64,000 nucleotides of DNA from Anoplolepis gracilipes (GCF_047496725.1 NC_132982.1:6713001-6777000); one strand, 5' to 3'. Positions 38,664 to 52,359 are shown, numbered from the stretch's first letter. The notes: a model not told the origin generated them from the letters alone. Program-made: numbers and translations.

Positions 38664-41600
38664 GGTAATCAGATGTTTTATCTAATAAAGACTCTATTGT
38701 CAGTTTTATATATATATTTTATACACCAATACTGACCAAAAGTATTGCATCACATACAGAAACACGTAATCTAATGTACTACATGTATCAAAATCTATAT
38801 AATTTACCCGCATCCAGTATAATAAATATTAATTTCCTCGCTACACGAGATTAATATTAATGTTTAAAAAACGAATAAAAGTATTGAGCAGTGTATCACT
38901 TTATAAATTAATCAATCGTATCTTAATGACTCTTTTCGCTCATTTCAAGTTTAAATTAATTATATATTCATTATTATTTATTATATATTTAAATTTCTTA
39001 CAAATCCGTTAACAATGATTTTTCCATTATCGCCATTCATTGTTAATTAGTCCATTCAAAAGCCGAATGCATCAGGTCGAATCTTCAAATTTATAATAAG
39101 GCTTGGCCAGATCTTCATTCGCGAAATACGAGATTAATACTCGAGAATTTGAGGACTCCTCCGGAGATGCTGGTTGGGTGGAAATTTATATCATGCTCGG
39201 GCGCTCTAACGAGGCGCACTCGCTCGAGCTTCTTGATAGGGAGAGGAAAAGAGAAGTAGACGCTCTCAAGTTTTTCCGTGACAATGGGACCGAACTTTAA
39301 ACGAAGTCTCGCCAGGGCTCGGCAATATTCCGGATGAAGAATGCAAGCCATAGCGACAGACAAAACCTACCTACTTGCGTTTCCGACATGGCGAAAGTTT
39401 CCGCCGCGATACATAACCAACAATTTCCTCGTGAATGGGAGTCGCGCGCGCGATACCAAGTTCTCCAAAGTCTTCCCGATCCCGTAATTTCCGTCGAGTT
39501 TATTTTTTATGCAAAGTAACGCCACCGAATACAAATGAGAAACCGACCTAAAGAACCGACGAAGATAACCTAACCGATGGCGCTGACACTTTGAATGCGC
39601 GATGATAATTCTTAGCTAATTTTTCACCGTCATTTTACTGTTTCCTCGGCAAATTGCGATTGCGACGAATGAAAATAGCGCTAGATCGAAAAACAATCAT
39701 TTTTCAACGTTTCATCTATAGACTGATAAAAATATCACACGTCATGAATTTGTCTGAGACAGATTATGGTAAACAAATTTCACTGTCCTATTCATAAAAA
39801 TTCAATAAAATAGTACTAAATTCGATGTTATTTATGAAATAAAATTGTAAATAAAAATATTGTATAGATTGGGGTATTTTTATATAGTTTCTTTGTGTAA
39901 TTCTAAATTAGCACTTATTATCATATCACTTATATTCATATTAATAGACTGCACTCTTATGCGACAACTGACGACAAGATTAAAGAACAGAGATATGCAA
40001 GATAAGATGCTTTTTCCATTTTACAATGCTTTAAAGAAAGCAATGTAAATAAAAGAGAAAGAGTGAGAGACTTCTCATCTTTTCTTCCTTTACCAAGTGC
40101 ACAATCGAACAAGAAAAGCATCTTTAAAAACAAGAAAAATCTCTATTACTTTTTCTTATTAATATTATATTTAAGTCTTCAACGGAAGCGCTTCTATTTA
40201 TATAAGATTATGCTTATTATATATATATGTAATAATGATGTATAAACTGCACTTCGCTTTTGACAATAATTTGCAGTTTAAAAAAGAATGCACATGTATA
40301 TTAGTATATTAATTTTATCTTATACAAAAATAATTATATATTTATTTCTGCTAATTGCAATAATTAATATAAACAAATTTCTTACAAGCATACTATAAGT
40401 TGTGTATGATATGTGCAACGTTGCAAAATACAAAAAAAAGATATATAAACTATAATAAAAAGTTAAAATTTGTCAATCATGTTTTAATCGTTTTGCCACA
40501 TTAATTATTATAATTATAAAAACTACTTTTTTTACAATAAAATTTTAATGAAAAAATTTTAACGTGAAATTCAAATGTTAAATAAGGAACGCGCACGTGA
40601 TATCTCTCGACGAATTCATATAGCACATAGTCAAAACATGTAAGAACTATATACCAGAACATCCTGTACATACACGATGCCGTCGTGAATAACTGTGAAT
40701 TAATCTATTGGGTCGCATTCTCCATGGATCTCGAAATTAATCCTTGTGAACCTCTGGGACACGGTCGGTTATGCGTAATCTATCTACATCGATCTATCTA
40801 TATCTTGATAGAAATAGTTTTATGCTGATCGAAAATAAAATACGCAACGCAATAAAACATTAATTCAAAATTGAAAACAAGGTTCCATTCATTCCAATTA
40901 AAAACAAAGCCGGATTCTTGCTATTGAATGAGTAAAAATACATTTCAATCACAAATAAAAAATTTTTACTTGCTGGAAAGCACTTCAATTTCGCCTTTCA
41001 AACGTAAACAGTCAGTCTCTGCTCTAGCGGCTTTTTATTGGATTTCTCGAAACGAGATTCCTTTGAAAGAAAAAAATACAGCTTTGAAATAGACGTCGAG
41101 TACCATTGTAATTAAATAGTTTAAAAGCATATAGTTATACCATGTTAGTAAAGTCAAGTATAATTTTTTTATACGCAACCATTAATGTGAAAAAACTTAT
41201 TACATTTGCTTCTTTATAATTTACAAAAGTGTATTATATGCAATGTATGAATACATTGTATAAACAATAATGAAATTTGTTAACCGCTTTTTCTCAATGA
41301 AAAAATGTGAATTATTTTTTTCACAAAATTGAATTGAGCCTCGAAACTATAAGTAATAAATTGCAAAGTTTATAAAATATATATATGTAATGTATGTGCT
41401 TTTCCATCAATCTATACCTATATTTTTGTTATCTAAACATCCAAATATATTAAGACATTTAATTTTTTTAAGTCTTTTTCTTAAATTTTTAAAATGTATA
41501 CATTAATATATTTAATGTAATTAATATATTAATATATTAAATGTATTTTTAAATTATAATCTATAATCAGTCTTTATGTACACATGAACACAAATGTACA

Positions 41601-44225
41601 TGTTCATTTTCAAAAAATTAATAAGCTTCAAAAAAATCTGGATGTTTTAATAATAATTTAGTATTAATATACAACTTTTTTTAATATCGTGCAAACTTGT
41701 ACATTTACTGATTCATATCACAAAATCTCTGTTACTTCAGCTTTCCAACTATTCACGTAATTATTCTTTAGGACGAAATTGAACTTGAATAGTATTTTAA
41801 GAGGAACTAAATGACGCATATTTTGCCCGTTCCGAATTGAGATCTGGAGAAGAATGTCTCGAGGCACTGGTGGCCTCCGTCATAAGATTATGAAGATTAA
41901 TTAACTGCAGAAACTGTTCTGTGCGCTAACGTCACTAAATTGAATCTCAGGCGGGTTCCTGATTTATGGCACCATCGAAACTTTTTCCCGCGAAACACCT
42001 GGATTTGCATCGCATTAAGATTCACGGTCTATCATTCACGGAGAAAAAGAATCCGCCATTTGTACTTAACTTCTTCCAACAGGCGCTTTTCGAGGGTAAT
42101 CTCGATTTCATCTTTTTATTTTCCTCATGTCAGAAATTCTTATTTCCCACGTTCAGAAACAGTAAAATAAACATTTAATATTACATATTACAATATATAT
42201 TTATTCATATATAGAAAATTTAAATAAATTTTTCAATACAAATTATATGTGCTGATCAGAAGATGTATGATGCTCGCTATAATACCGTTATATTAATGTA
42301 CAAACGCCTTGAAGATCAAATCTTTTTGAGACTTATACAAAAGTTCAATACAGCATCAATAGAGTCGAGGAAGTAATATTAATTAAATTATAATGCTATA
42401 ATTTCGTTATACAATTTAATTACCGTAATATGGTAATATAGCTATTAATTACTTTTCACATCCGATATAAACTAACGTGATATTCTAGTTCGATTGACGT
42501 TTAATAAATCAAGCTTCGAGAGAAATACGAATGATTAATAGAAGAGGAGGAGAGAAGGGATATTATGAAAATTAATTCATATACGTTAATAGAAAACAGA
42601 TATAAAATCACTCTCTCAATTACGATAAACTTTGGATGTTTCGTGGGCGAAAATTGTTTGAGCAATACAATATCCAATGATGTTTGAGTGATGATCGAGT
42701 GTCACTCTTTAAATACGGATATTTCGATTTAATATGAAATGATTTAATATAAATTTTATAACTTATTTATAGACAAATTTTTAAATCGTTTTCTATTCCG
42801 ATATAATATCGTACAACGATACAATAATGATAATAGAGATAATAGAAATAGAAATTTATTAAGCAGTAAATTTCTTTATAAATTCTAGAGATCTATATTG
42901 TGATGAATGATGCTAGCAAAGATACTTTTATCAAGCCCAATTATTGCTCCAAGATTAATAATAGATATTAGACAAAAAATATGTAACGCACATTTATAAT
43001 TGTATATGATATTAATTGTATATTATCAGAAATGTAAATTTAAGCAACAATAACTTGTAATATATTTTTTTTTTCGTTTTCATATATTGATCTACAGAAT
43101 ATAGTATTACTTACAATTTGTGTAATGCACTACTATTTATTCTGAAAATTGTTAAAAATAAACGTTTGACCGTGAAATGAATAAATTGAGAATTAAGACG
43201 TCAAGACTTTTGCAATCGATAATGTCAATATCTATTTTGTAATTTCAGCTATATCCATCCGATAACATATGACTGTTCTCATTTTATCCGTGAAGTGTAA
43301 AACTGTAGCAAAAAATTATGACGTTATTACCAAGTCAATCCAATAATATTTTAAGGAGACTTAGAATATATAGTAGAGAAAATATATCATAATAGAAAAT
43401 AGATGTCAATTACAAAAATAAAATGCTTCAATATCCCGACATTTCCGCTATTAAAAATACATATTTGTTACTTTTAGAAGAAATAGTAAAATTAAAAGAA
43501 CTTTTTAAACTCATATCTGTCGTACATATTATACATATTGCATTCTAAATGCTTTATGTATCATTAATTATATAACAAGCAAATAACTTAGAATTTAATT
43601 AATCATTTGCTAAAACGCTTTCTCATTATTAGTTGTCGAAGAAACCTATTACAAAAAATAAACGTGATTTTCATCATTATAATTTGGAAAAGCACACTGC
43701 GTATATGTCAACATTTTCCTTCATCTCATAAATCGAAAAAAGAAAAGAAAAAAAAAAAAAGACAGAAACGCTCATATGTCTCTATAAAGTTCAAAGATCC
43801 GAAATTGAAGATTCTCGCTTTTGTAGCACTTCTATCGATTCTGCCGCCTTTCTTTCACTAGCTCTCAACGACATGCCATCGTTTTGACTGCATCTACCCG
43901 ACATCGCCAGGCATAACAGTTCAAACCAAGAACTTTAAATCCCTTCCGCAATCTGGATCTTGTTTTCGGCGCCGGCCGTGCAAGACGACACACTGGGGAA
44001 CCGCGAAAGTTTTCAGTCCACGAGACGCCACTCGCGAATTTTCTCTCTTGACGCAAATTTACCCCTTCCTTTAGTAATGTGTATAGACAGAAAAACAAGT
44101 ACATTTGTCGTCATAGAGTTTCCTATAACTTGACATTTTATACGAGATGCTATTTATTCTAAAAAAGACTGTACTATCAATCAGCAAGCAAAATATACTA
44201 AAAACAGATCTAAAAAAAATAATAG

Positions 44226-44243
44226 GAGAGAGAGAGAGAGAAA
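44226..44243. repeat. GA dinucleotide repeat
   Basis: (GA)n followed by AAAGAAAG. GA runs can bind GAGA-type factors in insects, but nothing else here supports a regulatory role. Confidence 0.8.
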
Positions 44244-46267
44244 GAAAGATAAAAAATTATAGTTGTGTTAATTAAGTTTTAAAAAATTTTAATCTTGCAA
44301 TACTGTATAAACCATATATTTATTGTACAAGAATATTCTAGAATATTATTTATAATGAATTTTTACACACTTTTTTAAAAGCTTATTTTAAAAGCTGTTT
44401 TTGATATTCTATAATTTGACAATTATACATAGATTGTATATATTGTTAATTAAAAAATAAATAAATGATCAATCTATATGCTTATAATTGTCAAATTTGA
44501 TATAATTCTGTAATTTTATTCAGCAAACATTTTTTGTTGATATTGAAAGATTCAATATTACGAAACATGTTAAATGTACGAAATTAGGAATTTATAATTC
44601 TTTACTTTTTGTCATCTAATTTCGAAAAGGATTATATTTATTGTATACAAATATGTTACAAATTATTACGGAAACGAAAAGTGGAACTGACATTCCCAAA
44701 CTACAGGAAACTACGAAACACTCTGTATATGCCCTCAGCCAAACGATTTCTCTTAATTTCGCGAGGCGACGCCCGTAAATAGAAAGCAAACAAACGGATA
44801 ACAGTCTCGTCGCGACCCGTCGGGTGAATTTAACGATGGGGCGCCACACGAGTGGATATGTTAACTAGATTTTTCGTTTTTTTTTATCTCTTGTTTTTTG
44901 CATCAGTGCGAAGTGTACGTCGTTTAACTAGATTCGTCGCAATTTGCGAAAATAAAATGGCGCAGATAAAACGTAATCGTAATAGTAGATAGGAAAGACC
45001 AATGTTTGTCAAAAAAGTTAAAAGTAGAAAGAATAATAAAACTTTCATAAAAATTTTAATTGCTTCAAGTTTATATTATTGAAATTATATTATTTTATAT
45101 TAGACTACAAAGTAATTATGAGTTTGAGAAAAGACGGAGAAGGATTTTTATCATAAATTAAATATTACTGTTAATTTTTAATTATTATCTAATATTTTTA
45201 ATTTAAATAATAAAGGAAAATGTGATTCATGTTAGAATGAACTAATAGAAATAAAATCTTAAGATAATTCAAAAACAAAACATTTTCAGTAACATATATA
45301 TATATATGTATGTCTAGATCTTTTTTAATATTTGCAGAGAACTAAAAATTTATGACCTACTATCTTTTTTATCATAGTATATACGTATATACATTTATAG
45401 CACCTATAGGTAAACAATAATATTTATTAAAGCCATAAAACAGTAATATACTAAGTAATAAGAAATATATCATGCTTATGGAGAATCGTTTTATTAATGT
45501 TTAATATGGCAATGTAAAAAGAGATCTAGTAATTTTATTTTTTATAGAAAGATAAAAGTTTATTGAATAAATAAGTATTTGTCTTTTTTTTCTTTATTGT
45601 AGTGCCCATTTGCATTTTCTTTCAACAGTTCTATTAAAAATCACAATTATGCGTTTATTTTGTTAAAATACTATGTATTTTACGATAAAAAGTATTTTTC
45701 TTATAAACAAACATTTGACCTAGTTTTAAGATGTTTTATGTATCACCAAAATATCTTTTTTATTTAGTCTAGCAACAAAACAAATTATGATTAATTCATA
45801 AATAAAACAATGAAAAACATTAATAAAATTTAATATTACATAATTAATAATTATTAGTCCGTAAAAAGTTGTTCTAAATTAAAAAAAAAAAACTCATTTT
45901 CCTGTCTGATCTATACGCGAATTTTACTATTTTTTATAAAAAAGATATCAAATATATATTTTATTCCCACTGAGCAGTTCTACAAAATATGTATTACGAT
46001 AATCCCATTATTGACACTTGCGAATTGCAACTGGGTCTCGGATTCCGTATCCTCTTTTATTTCAGAAAACATTAGATGATTAAAATGGAAAAAGAATTAA
46101 AAAAGTTTGGTCTATATCAACTTCAAATCAAATGTAGAGCCGTGTGCGAGAAAGCAAGCATAAGAGGAATTTATATTAGTGACGCGAGGAATCCGGATGC
46201 GTGGTACTCAATCGCAATCATCTTCTCAGTGTTATGTACTTTCTTTAATGAACGTATAATAAAAAAA

Positions 46268-46345
46268 CACGAAGATAATAATTTAACTTTAAAATTATAG
46301 ACAATTCACAAAGATAATAATTTAATTTTAAAATTATACAATTAT
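46268..46345. repeat. Tandem duplication, period 39
   Basis: Two copies of a segment of the form CAC(G/A)AAGATAATAATTTAA, extending through TTAAAATTATA, 39 bases apart with three or so differences. Confidence 0.8.
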
Positions 46346-46346
46346 T

Positions 46347-46350
<4 letters not shown>

Positions 46351-46381
<31 letters not shown>
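46351..46381. repeat. AT dinucleotide microsatellite
   Basis: An uninterrupted (AT)n run directly after the period-39 duplication. Confidence 0.95.
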
Positions 46382-46382
<1 letters not shown>

Positions 46383-47838
46383 CATGTATCTTGCATTCAA
46401 AATATGAACATTACAATTGGAAGAAACTTTACTTATGTATGACTACATGTCAGATAAATGCTTCTATCATTTTAGAAAAAAATGTAAATTTTTTGAAGTA
46501 GCTAATAAATGTATCATAAATTCAAAATCGAGGAAATGTTACAAGTCTAAGATGATGCATAAGATTATTTTGCTTATTAATTTATTCATTATAAGCATTA
46601 TTCGTTATAAACTTTTAATTATATAGGACAAGTGAGAGAATTGCTATTAAAGTAAATAGTGGAACATCACTACTATTCTGTTATCTCATGCGTTAAAAAA
46701 CGAAGATTCATGCACAGTAAAGTCCCTTTAATTAGTCATTTTACGCGTCCATTTGCATAGTGCAGTGCAGATAATAAAAATTTGGTGGAACGAGTAATCC
46801 GAGGTTCTCGCCGGCACAATTTTAATTCCATGATAAAAAAATCCAAAAAATTCTACGATTAGGCGCAATTTTGCGCGGTAAACGCACGCGTAAAAGGCCA
46901 GCGCAAACGTAAAGAATAGTCTCGCGAGAGCGATGACTGAGAGCTACTGGCGCGCACGCCACGAGATCATAACTCATTGCGGTTGTATGTGCGCGGAAGG
47001 TATTGTGAATACCTTAGATAGTTCACTTCATTTCACCTCCGTCGCTTTATCATTAAATATTACCGGACCTACGTCGCGGGAGCTGCTCGCTCGAGCAATC
47101 CACAGCGATCTCATTGTTCGCGTTCCGCAGCCTTTACACTCATCAACATTATTATATGATGTGTACATACACTGACGATTCTCGTCTGGCATTTGCGCAT
47201 CGCGAACAGTGAATTCGCACAAAAGCGGGAAATAATACATAACTGTCAAGTATAAGTATATACAAGATGTCTCAAGTCTACGAACCGAAAACACGTTGCG
47301 GCATAAACTAAGAGAAACAATAGCTGCTTCGTTTCTCGAAAGTTTGCTTATATTAATAATTATAGAATTATTTAATCTTGATTTGTTATTAATTTTAATC
47401 AGGTCGAAAATAATGTTAAAAATTTGAGAAATGTAATTTTTATCAATTTTTTTCGTTAAAAACGCTTAGATTTCAAGTTTATTAAATTATCGAAGGAGAA
47501 AGCTTAGTGTGAGCAGTTAAACAGTGTGAGAAGCAAAATATATATACAAGTAGCAACATCCTATTATTGGAGAAAACTGTGAGAAGTTAACTTTATTTTA
47601 GTAGGTAACTTTAATATGAGATTCCTATTTGCTAACCCTTTATCGACCTTATTTGCCAACCCTGATGTTCAATATTAGATAACTCGTTAATGAAGTATTG
47701 AGTTAAACATTTACACCGCACTAACTGACTAAGAGAGATAGATTGCTACTCCTTTACCTTCATAAGATATAATTCATCACGTATCCTTCATTATGCAAGG
47801 TATAATGTACGTCCATAACCTTGCTGTTTCCTTTACAC

Positions 47839-47892
47839 AGATTTATTTCAAATTACATTCATTTGAAAATGAATGTAATTTGAAATAAATCT
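47839..47892. repeat. Perfect 26-bp inverted repeat with a 2-base loop
   Basis: 47839-47864 is exactly complementary to 47867-47892, with only GA between the arms. The arms start with AGATTTATTTC. Perfection over 26 bp implies a recent origin or strong constraint. No flanking target-site duplication is evident, so it is not assigned to a transposon. Confidence 0.95.
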
Positions 47893-50800
47893 ACATAACT
47901 CTACATCTTCTAACATACTGTTAAATTATATTTTTGTATTAGTTTTGTCATTTTTTAAATATATATGTATATTTATAAAATAACAAAGAGAGATAAGAAA
48001 GAAGAAAATATATTCTATTAAATTGTTGTGCTAAAAAACATATATAAATAATGAATCGAATTCAAATAAAGAATTGAAAAATAAATTTAAATTTAAACGT
48101 ACATATTTTTTTTAAATATACACATGTAAATGTACAGGAAGTGAATATACTGGCACTGAATAAAGATTTTAATTTATAATATAAAATAATTAAAAGAACA
48201 AATATAACTAAATTAATTAAATTACATCGGCTTTTATAGCTGAGATTATATCGAATAATTTGCAGAACAAATATCAATTTCGTGCTATTATAGTTATGTT
48301 AGAGGATTCGTCTCGTCGACATTAAAACGTGCACAAGTACGAATAAAGAGCGCCTATATCGCAAAGATTCTAGCGATATGTATTACGGATCCTCGCCCAA
48401 TTTCGCGAGCAGGCACAGCAAAGCGGGTTTTCAGGGTGTCGTGTTTAGTGGCAATAAATTTCGGGGTTTGTACCTTAAGACGACCGACTACTATTCACAC
48501 GTGAGCCTGTACACATGCGGTCGTGCGACAGTGTTGGTGCGGCTGTTACGACGACATCGCGGGAGCAGCGCGACACAAATTTTCCGTCGTGGCAGCTACA
48601 AGGACATATTTAAGGTGTCCTCCGCGCATCCTCATAATCTCCCCAATTTCCATTAGCGCCGGGTAATCCTTGCCGGGAAACACGTTTTTCACCCTTTTAG
48701 CTTAGTTCGTACTATACTAATTCATTATAAATCGCGCGAATTCTCTTATAACACAGAATACATTTTCGTCTCTTATTAAATGCAACGGAAAAAATAATAA
48801 AAAAAAAAAATAGCATTTATTTTTTTGCACATTAATAAATATTATAATATTTAAAAGTCATTATTTGCTAATATGATATCCTATCTTAGAGTATTTCATT
48901 CTCATTTTTAATACATGTATGTCCTTATCTGTACGTTAACTTCATTACGATTTATTATCGCAACTGCTTACGCTCTTAAGAATCTTATCAAAGCGAATCC
49001 CTAAAGATATTCATTCCCGACGACGCGACGTACGGCAACAAGAACGTTGCTCGATTTCGTACACGACAGAGCGCGAGTTAACATAGCCGATGTAAACTGC
49101 GAACGAGCAAGATCTTGTACATAACTGGAATAATTGCGTTACGAGTTTAACCGTTCTAACGAGAATAGCGCTAACGATTTCTCGTCAGAGTTTGCACGGC
49201 ACTCCTCATTACGCGCGGCAAACGCGTTGTGTCCTTTTAAACAGCTTCCCGAGACGTTTCGGTTTTACTCTTCTCTCTCCCTCTCTATTTCTCTTTCTCT
49301 TTCTCTCAAGATCCGCATGAAAGCACGCAAAGCTCCTGCCGCACAGGACAAAGCAAAGTCAAGAAAGATGTCAGAATAGCGTTTCCGCGCTTTAATCCGC
49401 AACGCACCGTGGGCTCGTTTCTTTGCGGACGTACGGATCAACAAAAGCGCGGCGTTTCACGCATTTACGGTGGCAAGCAGGAAAAAGAAAACGAGGAGAG
49501 CAACTGCATTTCTCGTGAAGGTTTTCTGGGGTTCTGTGAGATAAACGAGTCGAGAATAATATTCGCCGCCTTTACCGCTCGCACGATGGATTTCCCGGTA
49601 AATTCGTAAATTTGCCTTTCACTCATCTGTTGAAAAAAAAAAAAAATAAAAATAAAATTAGACGAACATTTTAATAATATGACCAAAGGCATTTTAATGG
49701 CTCTCTATAAATCAAAAATTCTAAGCGCGCCTCAATATAATACAGCACCCGTCGCAATTAAAACAAGTCATTAAATACAATAATGCAATTATTCGAGAAA
49801 GAAATTGTAGAAAATAAAATGTGCAGAAAGCTGGAAATGTGCAAGTAGGATAAAAGCAGAATATTTGGATTTTAAGATTCATAAGAAAAATTATAAGAAC
49901 CAATTAAAAATATCGTTAAATAAAAAGAAATAGAGTAAAATCGTTATAATGTTCTAAAGTTATTCTTATCGCATAAATATAATCTTAAAATAATTGAATA
50001 GAATTCGTTAATGTAACATAATTATGACAATAATCTGTCTCTTTCTTAATTTTGTTAATGTCTTATTTTTTATTTAAAAAAATCCGAATATATTATTTTA
50101 ATTTGTAACGTGTCTATACTTTCATAAAATTATGAATATTATTTTATTACATAAAATATTACAAGAATTAATTATGCTGTAATGTTTCCTAGATCGTTTG
50201 ACTTCTAGTTTTACTTTCACGGGAATTTCGTAAATGCAAATTTACACAAAACGTTCAAAAACTTTCATTAGAAAAAACGATCACGTCGTTATAACTTTTC
50301 GTCGGTCGGTGGCTTATAACGTTCGTTACCATCGGTGATAGTTATATCGATGTCGATGGAAACCCGAATATTTTTGGCTCACGTCCAAATTTGCGACAAA
50401 TTTGTAGAATCCCGATAGCAAATTGAAAGAACGCGGTCGCGTGTAAAGAGGGCGCGAAAAACTACATGAAGAGAATCTCGACGAGCACCGAATGAATTTC
50501 AGGAGTTCAAACGAGAGAGAAAGAAAGAGAGAGTGAAAGAGAAGTGTAGTCCGATTCCTCTCAATTTAATATAACTGCTTTATGAGGACATTCGAAACGT
50601 ATGACTTCATATACCGGGGATACGCGCGAACAATTACAATCGCAATCGCGCTGCTCCGGTACCGCTACAAATTATTTTCGCTCTGGCGCATTAATCACGT
50701 CGGCAACGCCCGCGCGATGCGCGCAATCACGTTAAAATAAAATTTCCGTCGCTGCCGCGTGTAATATACCGTACGGGCTAATTAGCGATAACCATAATAC

Positions 50801-51047
50801 ACCGTTATATACGGCAAATCGTAACAGCTTAACCGTAGCAGCTTTTGTCCCGGAGTTAACAAAGTTAACGTAGAAATATTACGCAAACGCGAAAACCAAC
50901 GATTATCAGCTGCTCATTGGTTTCGAATTTCCAACAAATATACTAAATCGTAATATCAAATGAATGGTACACTTTTATATGCAATTGCTACTATCATCGT
51001 GCCGGTCTATCAGAAAATGTTAGCAAATATATTTTTTAATAGTTAAT
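47893..51047. other. Region without a recognisable gene, with GC-richer islands
   Basis: Islands near 48360-48680, 49000-49620 and 50180-50930 contain CpG-rich, purine- or pyrimidine-rich stretches (CT-rich near 49260-49310, GA-rich near 50513-50540). A 92-codon plus-strand ORF at 48378-48656 has no recognisable motif. No splice-linked exons were found. Confidence 0.5.
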
Positions 51048-51235
51048 TATATAATTTATATTAAAAAATGCACAAAGATTTTGTAAAAAATAAATGTTCT
51101 ACGATTTGTATACATATACATAAAGCTTAGTAAAGAGAATTATTTATATAATTTATATTAAAAAATGCACAGATTTTGTAAAAAATAAAATTTACGACAT
51201 GTATGCATATACACGTAAAGCTTAGTAAAAAAGTC
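51048..51235. repeat. Tandem duplication, period 98
   Basis: Two roughly 90-base copies start at TATATAATTTATATTAAAAAA and end at AAAGCTTAGTAAA, with several substitutions and small indels between them. No coding content. Confidence 0.8.
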
Positions 51236-51561
51236 AAGTTAAAATTTAATTAAAAAGAGTAAATCATGTGTACGAGTAAATGTTGTGAATATATTTTTTA
51301 TAACTGTAGCAATTATATATTAATAGAAAGAATAAAAGTATATTTTTTCCATCAAAAATTTCGTGGAATCTTGCAGGCAAATAAGTTGGAAAAAAAACCA
51401 TATACATTATACACGAGGGCAGTCTGATAATAAAGATACAGGTATTGATTATATGTAATCGTCGCGCAAAGTTACGCATGTATTATTACATGGAAGAAAG
51501 AAGCAGTAGCTATAAAAATGTTGTCTTCCATTCACTGATCGGAATTTAACAAGCGAATGAA

Positions 51562-51717
51562 ATGGCCGGTGTGATGGAAAATTATTTCAAGTTCGAAGTG
51601 CACGCAGTTATCAGATTTTTGCAAGCAAAAGATGTGAAAAAGAGTATAAGATTGGTTGTTAGATTTATGAATATTTATGGCCAAAATGTCTTAAACCAAA
51701 AAATAGTGTGCATGTGA
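51562..51717 (+). pseudogene. Mariner transposase N-terminal fragment, left arm
   Basis: An ATG-initiated frame of 51 codons ends at TGA. The segment FEVHAVIRFLQAKDV, followed by YGQNV about 19 residues later, matches the N-terminal helix-turn-helix DNA-binding region of mariner transposases in order and spacing. A full mariner transposase is about 345 residues; everything beyond this first helix-turn-helix is missing. The frame is intact here, but the stop falls at the palindrome centre. Known of the family: this region binds the terminal repeat. Whether the 51-residue product is made is unknown. Confidence 0.7.
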
Positions 51718-51719
51718 AG

Positions 51720-51894
51720 ATGACAAATTCTTTGAAATTGTTGTACCATCTGCACACTACTTTTTGGCTTAAAACATTTTGGCCATATTCATAAATCTAA
51801 CAATGAATCTCATACTCTGATTCATATCTTTTGTTTGCAAAATCTGATAACTGTGCACTTGGAACTAGAAATAATTTTACATCTCATCGGCCAT
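51720..51894 (-). pseudogene. Mariner transposase N-terminal fragment, inverted copy
   Basis: Reverse-complement counterpart of the left-arm fragment, with its ATG at 51894-51892. It has stops within the first ten codons and at least one frameshift, so it is broken. It extends slightly further than the left copy and includes CRWYNNFKEF, which corresponds to the W-containing segment after the first helix-turn-helix in mariner transposases. Confidence 0.6.
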
Positions 51895-52152
51895 TTTGTT
51901 TGCTCGACAAACTCCGATCAGTGGATGGAAGACAATGTTTGGTCACTCCTCCATGTAACAATACATACATTAACTTCCAGACTAAGCTCACAAATCATAT
52001 ATGATTAATGCCTTTATTATCAAACCACCTACAATAAAAAAATCTATATTGTAGTTTATTCTGCATTATTTGCATCAAAATTTAATTTTCAAAAATGACA
52101 TAAGTCACTCAATTATTACTGTTATAAAAAAACAATGAATAATATCACTTAC

Positions 52153-52310
52153 CAAGTTGTTGATCTGCTACAATATAGATGTGTCATAATGATGCAGAAT
52201 CTGCCACAATGTAAACTGCCACTCTGCCATGATGTAGGTCTGCCGCATAAGTAGATCAGCTGTCACATCCAAGAGAACATTTTCATCTTCTTTGAACAAT
52301 CTTACAGCAT
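52153..52310 (-). CDS. Exon-like segment with good splice sites, gene unknown
   Basis: On the minus strand a 158-base segment is bounded by TTTTTTACAG (AG at 52312-52311) and TTG|GTAAGT (GT at 52152-52151), both near consensus. One frame reads AVRLFKEDENVLLDVTADLL and then MRQTYIMAEWQFTLWQILHH before TAG (52170-52168), 15 bases before the donor. The stop would make it a terminal coding exon with a spliced 3' UTR, a non-coding exon, or a pseudo-exon. Its second half contains degenerate 16-17-bp repeats (CTGCCACAATGTA-like), so part of the apparent coding content may come from a minisatellite. No partner exons were found. It sits between two inverted-repeat elements and could be a captured exon. 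The protein is not recognised. Confidence 0.35.
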
Positions 52311-52359
52311 CTGTAAAAAAAAAAACATTAAAATATTGAAAAACTTGTACTATGCAGTA

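Larger units (their letters stand above)
37871..47838. other. Upstream of the MARCH-type gene: AT-rich DNA without a recognisable gene
   Basis: The promoter and any 5' untranslated exons of the MARCH-type gene should lie here, but no TATA/initiator pair could be assigned. GC-richer patches occur near 39100-39560, 41830-42060, 43860-44050, 44690-44860 and 46900-47290. Simple repeats and one small duplication are listed separately. Short ORFs show no motifs. Confidence 0.5.
51411..52030. mobile_element. Palindromic mariner-derived element (two 5' ends head to head)
   Basis: Long imperfect inverted repeat: the left arm is about 51411-51713 and the right arm about 51757-52030. The tips resemble mariner terminal repeats: CGAGGGCAGTCTGATAA on the left, and GGTGGTTTGATAATAAAG on the right read inward. 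Both abut TA, the mariner target dinucleotide. Each arm carries the start of a mariner transposase ORF (separate entries). The catalytic DDE region is absent, so the element could move only with transposase supplied in trans. This arrangement is that of a MITE or foldback made by inverted duplication of a mariner 5' end. Confidence 0.75.

Noticed and set aside
41797..41883. 28-codon minus-strand ORF with an ordinary-looking N-terminus (MTEATSASRHSSPDL)
   Set aside because: Too short to support, with no donor or acceptor that links it to another exon.
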